Assembly (NCBI RefSeq): GCF_037975245.1
Contig: NC_092576.1
Location: 23,603,111-23,667,110 of the forward strand
DNA: 64,000 nucleotides
Origin: Apostichopus japonicus
Lineage: Eukaryota; Echinodermata; Holothuroidea; Aspidochirotida; Stichopodidae
Direction: 5' to 3'
The notes below the pieces were generated by a model. That model did no database searches, was not told where the DNA came from, and saw only the letters and a program-made list of their open reading frames with translations. Shown in pieces: positions 11,445-22,596 of this stretch (positions within the stretch are counted from its first letter, which is position 1; each line of letters opens with the position of its first letter). Position numbers and translations under genes: made by a program.

Positions 11445-11990
11445 GGTTATGCATCATGCCAACTGAGCAATTGAACAATTTTCTGCAAAATGTTAAATTG
11501 ACAACTTGTCGTATCTCGTCAACTCAACATTTGTCTGCAAAATGTTCAAGTTTTCACTTCATTCTATTGTTCACTTCATGTTCAGTTAGAATGAAGTGAA
11601 CAGTTTTCAGAAAATTGTTGCATTGACGAGATATGATAAGTTGTCAATTAAAAATTGTGCAGAAAATTGTTCAATTACTCAGTTGGAATGAAGTGAACAA
11701 TTGAACATTTTTCAGAAAAAATGTTGAATTGACGAGATATGATAAGTGGGCAATTGAACATTTTGCAGAAAATTGTTGAATTGACGACAAATTATAAGTG
11801 GTCAATTCAACATTTTGCAAAACATTGTTCAATTGCTCAGTTGGAATGAAGTGAACAATTGAATTTTTTTTTAGAAAAATGTTGAATTGACGAGATCTGA
11901 TAAGTTGTCAATTAAACATTTTGCAGAAAAATATTTCAATTGCTCAGTTAAAGCAACTGAGCAATCCAACATTTTTTTTTCTGAATTTTG
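11445..11990. repeat. Composite satellite of gaattgacgagatatgataag-like units
   Basis: Motifs such as attgaacattttgcagaaaa, ttgacgagatatgataagt and ggaatgaagtgaacaattga recur. The largest spacing, about 160 bp, suggests a higher-order unit. An internal inverted repeat around 11551-11605 turns gaatgaagtgaac around. Confidence 0.75.
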
Positions 11991-11999
11991 ATAAGATAT

Positions 12000-12534
12000 T
12001 AACTTGTTATCTAAACAATTTACTGAAAACTGTTGACTTATTGGGGCACAGTTTTATTATATTGATGGCACTTTTAAGCTTTGGTTAATGTAGGATACTC
12101 TGATCAAACATGTAGTCATATTTTACTGAAGAATCCCTCCGAGGGGTTGAAGAAGTTCACCTCTATTGTTTGCGTTTTCTAATCGAACTTCAGTAAATGT
12201 GTTCCTGAAGGCTGGGTCCTCGCCAACACACAAACTTGCACATGAAAACGCACGACTTTACCCCTCTTAAGACAAGCTTACCATTGCGTTTACTATTAAA
12301 TGATTGATTTTGCGCTATGAATCCTGCTGACGAAACTATGCCAAATATTTCGAAATATTAAACTGGAAAGTTTCTCTAAGCATTCAATGAAACATAGAGA
12401 ACTTTTGTTTCACAACAAATTCAATCCGGTTGTTTTGGGTGGATTTCATTACAGCATAGAATGCAATATAAAGATAACTCGGCGACAGAAAGCAGGAATA
12501 GGAATAAATATTATACTAATGTAGCTTAAAACAT
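12000..12534. other. No gene recognised
   Basis: Unique AT-rich DNA between two satellites. Minus-strand frames here contain no exon-like segment with good splice sites. Confidence 0.4.
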
Positions 12535-14310
12535 CGATGGATGACTCGACGTAACTTTGCGTGTTTCGTAATGCTGTTAATGATTACAGGCTTGTACGCA
12601 GTAAAGTTATAACATATCGTTGTTAATACATACATGGTGTACGACTCGACGTAACTTAGCGTGTTTCGTAATGCTGTTAATGATTGCAGGCTTGTACGCA
12701 CTAAAGTTATAACATATCGTTGTCAATACATACATGGTGCACGACTCGAGGTTACTTGGCGTGTTTCGTAATGCTGTTAATGTTATTGGCTTGTACGGAG
12801 TAAAGTTATAACAAATCGTTGGTAACACAAACATGGTGTATACGACTCCACGTAACTTGGCGTTTTTCGTAATGCTGTTATTAATAACAAGCTTACACAC
12901 AGTTAAGTTATGACATATCGTTGTTAATACATACATGATGCACGACTCGACGTAACTTGGCGTGTTTCGTAATGCTGTTAATGTTATAGGCTTGTACGGA
13001 GTGAAGTTATAACATATCGTTGTTAATATATACATGTTGCACGACTCGACGTAACTTGGCGTGTTTCGTAATGCTGTTAATGTTATAGGCTTGTACGGAG
13101 TGAAGTTATAACATATCGTTGTTAATATATACATGTTGCACGACTCGACGTAACTTGGCGTGTTTCGTAATGCTGTTAATGTTATAGGCTTGTACGGAGT
13201 GAAGTTATAACATATCGTTGTTAATACATACATGATGCACGACTCGACGTAACTTGGCGTGTTTCGTAATGCTGTTAATGTTATAGGCTTGTACGGAGTG
13301 AAGTTATAACATATCGTTGTTAATACATACATGGTGCACGACTCGACGTAACTTGGCGTGTTTCGTAATGCTGTTAATGTTATAGGCTTGTACGCAGTAA
13401 AGTTATAACATATCGTTGTTAATACATACATGGTGCACGACTCGACGTAACTTGGCGTGTTTCGTAATGCTGTTAATGATTACAGAATTGCACGCAGTAA
13501 AGTTATAACATATCGTTGTTAATACATACATGGTGCACGACTCGAGGTTACTTGGCGTGTTTCGTAATGCTGTTAATGTTATTGGCTTGTACGGAGTAAA
13601 GTTATAACAAATCGTTGGTAACACAAACATGGTGTATACGACTCCACGTAACTTGGCGTTTTTCGTAATGCTGTTATAAACAAGCTTACACGCAATAAAG
13701 TTATAACATATCGTTGTTAATATATACATGTTGCACGACTCGACGTAACTTGGCGTGTTTCGTAATGCTGTTAATGTTATAGGCTTGTACGGAGTGAAGT
13801 TATAACATATCGTTGTTAATATATACATGTTGCACGACTCGACGTAACTTGGCGTGTTTCGTAGTGCTGTTAATGATTACAGGCTTGCAAGCAGTAAAGT
13901 TATAACATATCGTTGTTAATACATACATGATGCACGACTCAACGTAATTTGGCGTGTTTCGTAATTGATGTTGATGGTTACAGGCTTGTACGCAGTAAAG
14001 TTATAACATATCGTTCTTAATACACACATGGTGTACAACTCGACGTGACTTGACGTGTTTCGTAATGCTGTTAATGATTACAGGCTTGCAAGCAGTAAAG
14101 TTATAACATATCGTTGTTAATACATACATGGTGCACGACCCGACGTAACTTGGCGTGTTTCGTAATTGATGTTGATGGTTACAGGCTTGTACGCAGTAAA
14201 GTTATAACATATCGTTTCTAATACACACATGGTGTACAACTCGACGTGACTTGACGTGTTTCGTAATGCTGTTAATGATTACAAGCTTGTACGAAGTTAA
14301 GTTATAACAG
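12535..14310. repeat. 99-bp satellite array, about 18 copies
   Basis: Copies of a 99-bp unit (conserved parts cgtgtttcgtaatgctgtta and aaagttataacatatcgttg) follow head to tail. Marker variants recur at longer spacing: an eight-unit block (variant with cgaggttacttgg at 12747 and 13543, about 796 bp apart) and a two-unit block near 13930-14280 (variant with ttgatggttacagg). Because 99 is a multiple of three, a minus-strand frame of 33-residue repeats stays open for 274 and 141 codons; this follows from the unit length and is not evidence of a gene. Confidence 0.95.
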
Positions 14311-14964
14311 GCTGTGTACATATTTGAGGCGCCTGATACCTGCTTGTATCACTCAACCAATTTTGATGTTGACCGGATTTTGGTTTTGGAAGTTTTGACA
14401 CATGCGCGATGTCAGAGAAATTTCTACTCTAGACTATTAATAATTTAATAACTGACAAATTCATCACAGGTTATAGGAATCTGAAACGTATCTCGTCAGA
14501 ATCACTGAATTGACGACGATACAACTGTACGACAGAACATAATTGAGAGACAATGTCATTTCTGATAACCATGATCCTGCAAAACGAATACCACACTTTC
14601 GTTCTAACACTAACAAGGTACTTTATGCCAACATATTTTAACCAAAAGGACACACAATTGACCAATCAGGAAGAGCGATATAGATTGTGCAATTATATCT
14701 TGCAGTGGAAATAAGCAGAACAAATTAACATCGTATAAATTTGGTATATTTCTAAGTTTGGCAAAGTCACACCTTGTCAGCATATTATGAGCAAAATCGT
14801 ATGTTCCGAATTTCCGACAACATACAATCAATTGCATAATGGGCCGAAATTTTCAATACATGACATTTTTTGTATATATTCCTGCTTTGTCAACCATGAT
14901 TCCTGTCTCACGTTTGTTTGAATAGATTTAAAGAATCCTGCCAATGTGGCCAAAATAACGATAC

Positions 14965-15045
14965 ATATATATAAATATGTATGTATATGTATGTATATAT
15001 GTATATGTATGTATGTATATGTATGTATATATATATAGTATTAAT
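14965..15045. repeat. tatgtatg / tata microsatellite
   Basis: Simple alternation of gtatatgtatgtatata. No coding content. Confidence 0.85.
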
Positions 15046-15074
15046 TCAATGTAAAAAAAAACCAACAAATATTA

Positions 15075-15250
15075 TTCCTGCTTTGTCAACTATAAGCCCC
15101 GTCTCATTTGGTTTTCTTCTTTTCAATTGGAATACACGTGGATCTGCTTTGTCAACTATATGAGTCCTGTTCAGTTTTGTTTTCATCATCACTGTCAATT
15201 GAAAAGCGAAAGTGACACGTACAAGACTCACAGTTGACAAAGCAGGGATA
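15075..15250. repeat. Short inverted and direct copies of cctgctttgtcaac
   Basis: cctgctttgtcaacta occurs near 14881 (variant), 15077 and 15151, and its inverse gttgacaaagcagg at about 15232-15245. The ends facing each other suggest remains of a small inverted-repeat element. Confidence 0.5.
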
Positions 15251-15399
15251 CTGTTTTTGTTTCCTTCGAAATTACATTTTAATTGCTTTAAAATTCTCTC
15301 TCTCTCTTTCTATTATTATTCTTTATACATTGTGTTCATTAAATATTTCTCGTTACATACTTACAGCACACAAAATGGTCAGGTAATTCTTCTTTATAG

Positions 15400-15670
15400 C
15401 GCACCCGACGGCAACACAGGCGGCAAAACAAAGAAGACGAAAGATCATCGTTTGATTCATTCTGATTGGTCAATCTCAAGTCTTAGCGGCTGGAACAACG
15501 AAAGATCTTTCCAAGATGGCGAACTCGTAAAACGCGAAAATGATGTTTTTTCCCCCTTTCTTGACAACTTGTTGCATCCAACTGCTTGTGAGAGAGACAC
15601 ATCAGAAGAGAATAAAACATCAAGCGCTTCGAAAATAGGATTTATTTTGCCCGATTCAGTATTTGTTTGA
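15400..15670 (+). other. Candidate peptide-precursor exon (VKR cleavage site) or promoter-like block
   Basis: After an acceptor-like cttctttatag at 15389-15399 the frame stays open for 89 codons to TGA at 15668-15670, with a mixed composition unlike the surrounding AT-rich DNA. It includes SFQDGELVKR (Lys-Arg at 15530-15535), then ENDVFSPFLDNLLHP and DTSEENKTSS. The pattern acidic stretch, KR, [VI]FSxF, His, SEE resembles exon 2 of the precursor at 29379. The opposite strand is also open for 81 codons, so direction is uncertain. A reverse CCAAT box (ATTGG, 15465-15469) and a YY1-type CAAGATGGCG (15512-15521) lie inside, so the block could instead be a promoter. No first exon was found. Confidence 0.25.
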
Positions 15671-15699
15671 TCGATTTCATGTAGGCATAAAGCCCAGAG

Positions 15700-17220
15700 C
15701 ATCTGTTATCGATATGTAAGTTTGCTTAACATCCAGTCTTAAAGCTTCATGTGTGCAATGTGAATTCACACAGCGGACCTTTTGTGGTACAACAGTAATA
15801 TACTAAATCCTATAGGGTATGCTCAATCCTATAGCGGGTAAAAAACACCACAAAAACACATACGGTATCGTACACTCTGTCATTTTGTTTATGATAAAAA
15901 TCGCACCACGAAAATATTAGACAAAATCATTGGAAGTTAGTTTGCAATTTGAAATAAAAGATATATTAGTAAGGCCTACAATGCATTTTTCGTGGGCTAT
16001 GAAATTTGTTTGCAATGCATGAAAAATTCGCTAATTAGATGTGATATTAAAAATGGTTGTATTCATATATAGAGAATATTATATGGAAACTTATCCTATA
16101 AACGAGTCAGTATTACGTGGGTGTGGGTTTGGGGTGGGGGGGGTGTGTTAAGAACGTTACAGAGTAACTTCGGAAGCAGCATTTTCAGAAATTTTTTTGT
16201 TGTTCTCTCGCAGCGATTCTCATACGAAAAAATATTTCTCGGAAAGAGGAATTAGTCCACAAATGTAATTGGAATGTATGTCCTTCTCTTTGATCGTTAT
16301 TTTTTTACCAACTTGTTTTGTTTTCTAGTGGGAGAGATTGTATCTCCTTCACCCCCCCCCCCTGTCCATACACCCCTGATCCCATAACAGTGTGTAATAA
16401 TCGCATGACTAAGCTACTACTTCATTGTTAGATCGCATAATAATGGGAATGGCCATCATTATGAAAATAAAAAAAATCTGATTTTTGCTGGTTAAGTGTA
16501 TATGATTCATCAAAATATACAAAACCTTTTTGTTTCGCGATGAAATGGTCACTATAATTGAAATCATTTCCTACTCACTAAAATTCATTCGGTGATGAAA
16601 AATGATAGTTTTGGTATAATACTTGTTGCAGTATTGACCAATTCAAAAAATTTGCTTGTAACATATTACCAATAAACGGTTACATCCCTAGTTGGGCGAT
16701 TGGTCATTTGACAGCAGTAGATTTTGCTTTAAAGAAATGATTCGTTTAAAAAATAAATACCATTGATTGAACCAACAGGACGCACCTGATAAACCCAGGA
16801 AGAGCAGTATAGATTGTAAATAGAGCAGTCGTCTCTTGATGAAAATCAATCCCATGTACGTGGTAACTTTATCCAGCAGCCGTAGTTGTTTTGTTTACAC
16901 AGTCGGAATAGCTGACAGATAGCATGTTATCCACTGCGCATGTTCGGTGGGAACCGTGACAACGTTTAGTTTAGTTCATTCTCATGTGTCACGTTTACAT
17001 ATTGAATTACGTCAGTTTACAGAGCACTCAAACTATTGCAATTGAAATGTTTACTGAGGTCACGTGACTCTATCAACCTACATCTGTACTTCTGTCCATC
17101 CATAATTTAGAACTTTCCAAAAACATTCCTCCTGTGTTCATTCCTTGAACAAAAGTCTTTAGCCACTTCGGTTAAATCCTTAGCATGTACAGACTAAAAT
17201 AAATAAATAAAATATTAAAA
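15700..17220. other. No gene recognised
   Basis: AT-rich DNA with G tract (16133-16142) and C tract (16353-16362). No exon-like segment, tRNA or repeat that I recognise. Confidence 0.4.
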
Positions 17221-17221
17221 T

Positions 17222-17345
17222 TAACAAAGGCTTAAGATATCCAAAAGACAGTTCTTAATCAAAGGGGCACATTTTATTTGCCCGTAGGGCACATTTGCTA
17301 TTTTGGAAAAATGTGCACCCCCCGGCTCCTACCCCCCTGGTCACG
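17222..17345 (+). repeat. Dispersed G/C-rich repeat, copy 2
   Basis: Plus-strand copy of the element at 1985-2060: ttaacaaaggcttaagatat, then atccaaaagaca, then cggctcctacccccctgg, with an inserted gggcacattt segment. Confidence 0.6.
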
Positions 17346-17967
17346 AACCGTATGCACAACTACGACGACAACGTGCGTTCTCATCCTTTCTATGATTCGT
17401 CATAACTTGATGTTGCACGAACAACATGTTATTGAGCTAAGCTAGCAATCGCACGCGATACGCGCTTGCTATAAATAATTATTACACGGCTAATACACTG
17501 CGATTACGACATTTGTTTTTAGGTCACTGCACATCTGGCTGTCTTACAAAATATGAAAGCTTATATTGTCCATCAGTTAAGTTCGTCAAATGTATTAAAG
17601 TCCAGACATTTGACAATAAACAAGAATCATCCTACTGGAAAAATTGTAAAAGAGCAATATGTTTGTCTTTCTGATATAATATGTAAAAGAGCATGTAAAA
17701 GAATTCAAACAGGAAACAAAATCTGCTGATAATATGATATCATTTGATAATGATGAAACTGGCAAAACATTGCACCAGATCGCATCTAAGGACCTTCAAT
17801 TGTTCAAAGCTGCTACTACTGGATCAGCATGTGATGGTCGAAGCTGTTGCCCCTAGATCATCAACGCTGGTTGAACATGCTACTACTAGATTAGCAACGT
17901 TGGTTGAAGTTATTTCTACTTACCCAATTTGATCTTACTTTGAAGGAAGCAATATGCTCAATTATAT

Positions 17968-17972
17968 ACAAT

Positions 17973-18007
<35 letters not shown>

Positions 18008-18012
18008 TAATA
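17968..18012. repeat. TA microsatellite
   Basis: Alternating ta run directly upstream of the putative first exon at 18038. Confidence 0.9.
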
Positions 18013-18037
18013 TACAGTATTTCCAATACATACCAAA

Positions 18038-18172
18038 ATGGTAGCATCACAGGGATGGGAAACGTTGTGTTACATAATGGAAACATGGCTTCTTCTTCTT
18101 CTAGGTAGTTTGGCATCACTCTCGCTACCTGTCTTCAGAGTCAGATATTGGTTGTTAGATATTCCTGAAAAG
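18038..18172 (+). CDS. Candidate secreted-peptide gene, exon 1 (signal peptide)
   Basis: An ATG in good context (ccaaaATGG) opens 45 codons, ending in phase 0 at AAG|GTATTT. A second in-frame ATG at 18077 would start METWLLLLLGSLASLSLP, a textbook signal-peptide core; the later start is the more likely one for secretion. It is followed by VFRVRYWLLDIPEK. An exon at 19182 with matching phase is the proposed continuation. It may be read-through non-coding DNA: without transcript support this is a weak call. Confidence 0.3.
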
Positions 18173-18489
18173 GTATTTATTATGTTTACTGTTTAGGAAA
18201 GTATTTAAGACCAATTCGCTCATATGCCTCGTGTAATCATGTGATTATGTGATATTATGTGATCATCTAGTGATTACATGAAGATTACTTCTCGTTCTCT
18301 TTTGTCTCATGAACAATAATACAAATATCCACATGTTGTAACGTAGCTATAAAGAATGATATTTAGATTTTAGAGATATACAAAGTATGGAGGAGCCTAT
18401 ATTTTGCAAAACATTATGGTCAGAAGCTACTACAGAGGTTCACAAGTTAGAAACACCTCTTAGGTTAAATTGACTGTAGCGAGGAATTT

Positions 18490-18740
18490 TCCATGGGAGA
18501 GGCGAAGTCTGTAGGCAAACTTTCTAAGCTTCGCGCCACCGTGGTTGGCGCGAAGCATACAAGAAAATTTTGGCCAAAAATGCCTCCCAGATCGCTGGAA
18601 ATGACACTTCGCAGGACTTGTAAGTTGCTTCTAAGCATTTTCTATTTTGAAATTACTAGCTATATTATCAAAAAAAAAACAAAAAACATATGCTCAGGGG
18701 AGGGGGGGGGGCGGTCGCCGCTTCGCCCCCTTGGCTAAGC
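18490..18740 (+). repeat. Interspersed-repeat-like segment with short ORF
   Basis: Contains the inverted pair cttcgcgcca / tggcgcgaag (18528-18560), a G tract (18700-18710) and a C-rich end, and the phrase cccagatcgctggaaatgac, all in the style of the dispersed repeats in this window. The short frame starting at 18493 is therefore not called as a gene. Confidence 0.35.
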
Positions 18741-19181
18741 GCCTGATTAACTGTAATAAACCAAGAAAACATGGTCCTTAACAAATGGGTTAATAGACTT
18801 CGACATGAGTTTTATAACTGAGTGTCTAGTTCCGGACACTGAATCTTCTAAAACTGGTACCTGCAAAATACGTTAAAATCTGACCTTTTATTCAAAATTA
18901 TTTTGTATATTATAAAACATATCAAATATATAGAAATTGTATAAAACAACACCCTTATTTTATATTTGATCATTCCAGTTTTGTCAGTATTGTAATGTAA
19001 TCCAATCTTGGTAAACAATATACAATCAAAAATTCACGATGCGACCTTCTCACGCAATGCTTAAAACATTTCTCTAAAAAATAAATACTAAGAAACTTAT
19101 TAACGAGATTACATAAGGAAGTCTGTTATCGACATCTTTCTGACAGAACAATATATAGCTTCTCTGTATATTTGCGTCTAG

Positions 19182-19394
19182 CAAGACGTTGTCCGTCAAT
19201 GTTATAGGCTGCAGGAACAAAACGGTCAAGGATTAACAATTGAAACATTGAAACAATGTGTTCATAGATGTTGTTTTGTGGTTTCGATCCAATGTATTGT
19301 GCGAGGGATATTATCCCGGCATACTCGATTATTTCATCTCTTTGTCACAGGGGTAGTTGCAAGGTACATGTGGCTTGTTTATTTGGGTAGATAA
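19182..19394 (+). CDS. Candidate secreted-peptide gene, exon 2 (cysteine-containing)
   Basis: The acceptor ctgtatatttgcgtctag precedes a frame open for 70 codons in phase 0, compatible with the donor at 18172. It begins QDVVRQCYRLQEQNGQG and continues LTIETLKQCVHRCC. The C-x18-C-x3-CC pattern and the EQNGQGLTI stretch (slightly EF-hand-loop-like, but missing acidic positions) look protein-like; the later part (FVVSIQCIV to YLGR) looks less so and may lie past an undetected donor. No family recognised. Confidence 0.28.
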   Translation, partial: QDVVRQCYRLQEQNGQGLTIETLKQCVHRCCFVVSIQCIVRGILSRHTRLFHLFVTGVVARYMWLVYLGR

Positions 19395-19399
19395 CTTCA

Positions 19400-20590
19400 C
19401 TCCTGCCCGTCAAATCAGTATCGAGCCCATCCCTGATTCGAACCATAAGTTTGCACGAACAGAAATCACAAGGTTTCTGCTATGCCTAGCTTCACCACAT
19501 ACGTCAAAAACCAAGCTTAAAATTGGGAAATATATAAATGTTTCGCCTTTATCACTCTTGTCGATAAGAACAAATATGGAAGATAAGTGTAGTTAGATAA
19601 CGAACGTTTTGCCTTCCAAATCGCACTCTTAATTGGTCTTAACTGTAAGAGTTTGCTATTCGTCCATGTTAATTCGATTGATCTAAACAGGTAATCAGCA
19701 GATTTTGAAATGCGCATGCTCGAAGTGAAATCACTATAATACCTGCGACAGATTTGACATTACGCAAATCTCTAAATTGAAAATCATGTATTATTCAAGA
19801 TGAGATCGGAATACAAATAATTTGAAAGTCACTTTTATCCTTGGCGATTATTCACGTTCATAATAAATGACGTCACTATATATGGGGTGGAATGTACTTT
19901 ATACAGATTAAAACGCTGGTATGCAGTGTAGTGTTATAACTGTGTATTCAACATCATTTACCCTTACAATAATAAAAACATACACAATATATATACTACG
20001 GTCACCTATTTAACATACTTCTGAAACAATGTCGTAACCAGAGTTCTCGGTATATGTGTGTGCTTGAGGAGAGTGAGCATTCGGTGGGGGGGGGGGGATA
20101 TGCTTGCACAACTGACGAGTGAAAGTAATATATCATAGGAATGTTCAGTTGATTTTTATCGAGTTTGACCAGTTATGTAGATTATAAGCTCAACCTTTCA
20201 GAAGCATTTCAAATTCAGTAAATTAAATATTAAAGAAGTGAAGACCTTTAAGTGATATCAAATAGCATTTCTATACAAATACCTTAACACCTGCAATTGG
20301 CTTCCCAGTTTTGTACAAGTATAAGTTAAAGATATATCTTTATTAAGGTGCACTAATAATTCTAGAGCGTTAACATTAATAATTCAGTTTTCTTTACAGC
20401 ACACTTCAGTCAACCTAATTTATATTTTAAATGTAGAATACGGTAACGTGAAAACATCCCAAAGGTGCTCGTCTGTCTAGAGTCAATATGTTAGAAGTTT
20501 TCTGTCCTGAAAGGAAACTTACACAGAAGTACATTAGCAACATAATTGATGCAAGGGCGTTTTTAAGCTGCAGCGCCCTTCTTCTATCAG
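19400..20590. other. No gene recognised
   Basis: AT-rich DNA with one G tract (20083-20097). No motif found. Confidence 0.4.
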
Positions 20591-20700
20591 CTAGAGAGAG
20601 CCATTTATAAATCTATAAATATAAATATATATAGGCTATATAAATATATATATATATATATATACATATCTATACATATACATATACATATCCAGAATAT

Positions 20701-20818
20701 CCAGAACAGTGAAAAAACTTCCAGCCTCCACCGGGATTCGAACCCGGGCCTCCCGCTTTGTACGCGGACACCCTAACCAACTAGGCCATGGGCGCTGATT
20801 GTATGTCCAGAGGTTCGA
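20701..20818 (-). mobile_element. tRNA-derived SINE-like element, copy 1
   Basis: The minus strand folds as a tRNA over 20724-20795: box A (TGGCCTAGTTGG) and box B (GGTTCGAATCC) match RNA polymerase III promoters, the T stem is perfect and the anticodon stem good. The acceptor stem has two mismatches and the D arm an extra base, and the apparent anticodon ACA sits oddly in the loop. A TTTTTT terminator follows after GGAAG. The same 118 bp recurs at 21073-21190 with one difference, including sequence outside the tRNA body, so it is more likely a SINE head or recent duplication than a working tRNA gene. Confidence 0.6.
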
Positions 20819-21072
20819 AACCGGTAAGGAAGGTCGTAATTTCACTGTAGGCGCTTGGCACCTGAATCGAACAATACTAGTTCTGTTTTTGGTGACATAT
20901 TTTGCCTTACTCTAGAGATCAAACATGATGCTAACCAACTCGAAAATCATTTGTGATTCTTAAAGCCGGATCTCGAAAGACATACTTTGAACAGACTTTA
21001 TTTTAATCGAATGGAGGTGAACGACAAAGGCAAATGAATATATATAAATGAAACCGTAATGAGAAGGAAAAT

Positions 21073-21186
21073 CCAGAACAGTGAAAAAACTTCCAGCCTC
21101 CACCGGGATTCGAACCCGGGCCTCCCGCTTTGTACGCGGACACCCTAACCAACTAGGCCATGGACGCTGATTGTATGTCCAGAGGT

Positions 21187-21190
<4 letters not shown>
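21073..21190 (-). mobile_element. tRNA-derived SINE-like element, copy 2
   Basis: Copy of 20701-20818 with one substitution, which restores an acceptor-stem pair. Its tRNA-like body is 21096-21167. The copy is cut exactly at a TA microsatellite, while copy 1 has a TA microsatellite on its other side. Confidence 0.6.
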
Positions 21191-21225
<35 letters not shown>

Positions 21226-21295
21226 GTATATATATATATTTATTATATATATATATATATATATTTATAAATATATATATATACATATATATATA

Positions 21296-21331
<36 letters not shown>
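21189..21331. repeat. TA microsatellite followed by T tract
   Basis: About 140 bp of ta/tata with a few ttta interruptions, then a run of nine T. Confidence 0.95.
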
Positions 21332-21338
<7 letters not shown>

Positions 21339-22596
21339 TCTATAAACAAAGACTAGTTTTTGTAAGACCAGAAATTGTTTTGAGAACCTATAGATTGAAA
21401 GAATAACAGAAAGGTGCGAATTAATTATGGAAAAGTTCGGACAATATGTCCAAATGTTAGGTTATTTAAAATCTCGGCCATAATAAGGTGGGTATTTAAT
21501 CGGTTTTCCCATCGGTTGGAGGAGGGTTGGGAAGGGGGGGGCGTAGTTCTTCTTCTTGAAGGTAGATAAATTAATGGTCTTTTCTGCCAAGCATGGTATA
21601 AAAATAATTAATCTCCTACCATCTTCCTTGGATGAAAACGTGTCATTATTCTCGGTGGGCTATTCCTGGCGCACATTAACAGATATAAGGAAACATCAAT
21701 TGAGTCTAGGTATGTATGTGTACATACTAAATACGTGTCGTTGTTTGTATACGCAAGTCGGCAAATGAGACATCAGTGTCTATACGAGGCGATAGGAAGG
21801 GACGTGTATGGACCCCTCCCCCACCCCCTAAAACAAGTAGGTAAATGAGAGGGTTGAGAAGAGGGCGCCATATCATCTAAACTTATACTCAAAAACATAC
21901 TTAGTATAATGACGCAAAGTGAGCTATTCTTGAGAGACTTGAAAGAAATTCATTTTCCTATTAATTAATTTATATATTGTTTCGTGAGAGGGAAATATCA
22001 CCGACTGACTTATGCGTGACCGCTTTATTTTGTGTTATCACGCATTGTGTAAAGTATATACTTAACACTTATCAGACCTTATTAGTTAAGTGTTAAAGGG
22101 GAACGGATGTTCCAAAATAAGAATTAGACTGCAGTCATTTGCAAAAAGTACTTTTGAGCCCTTCAATACCCTTTCAGTACCATGTCTTTAGATTATGAGA
22201 CTGCGCTCTATAGCATTCGTTTAGACATTTGAAACTCGATTCCTTTTCCATAGTTTTCAATGGTTATATTAAAACGGCCGAATTTCCGTCTACGATTCGA
22301 ACAAGGTACACCATACAGGGGCGGATCCAGGGGGGGGCCGACCCGGCCCCGGCCCCCCCTTTTTGGAAATCAGTTGCGTTTTTTTTTATGTGGGAGTACT
22401 TCAAATTCCTAATAGGCATAACTTGGTGAAAGAAAAGCCTAATATATATCCAGCTGCTCTTCCCTGAAACGCGATCGTTTTTATTCCAAATTTGAAACTA
22501 AGGCAATTACCAGGCCTACGCGACATCACGTATTAATTAGATACGGCTCAGTACTATAGTGCTGACTATTACTGTCAGGGAAAATCAATGCACAGC

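Noticed and set aside
12607-13828. Long minus-strand ORFs of 274 and 141 codons with 33-residue repeats
   Set aside because: They are a by-product of a 99-bp satellite; unit length divisible by three keeps the frame open. No start context, splice sites or composition of a real repeat protein.
20724-20795. Functional tRNA gene
   Set aside because: Two acceptor-stem mismatches, extra D-arm base and a duplicate including flanking sequence point to a SINE or pseudogene; no isotype is claimed.
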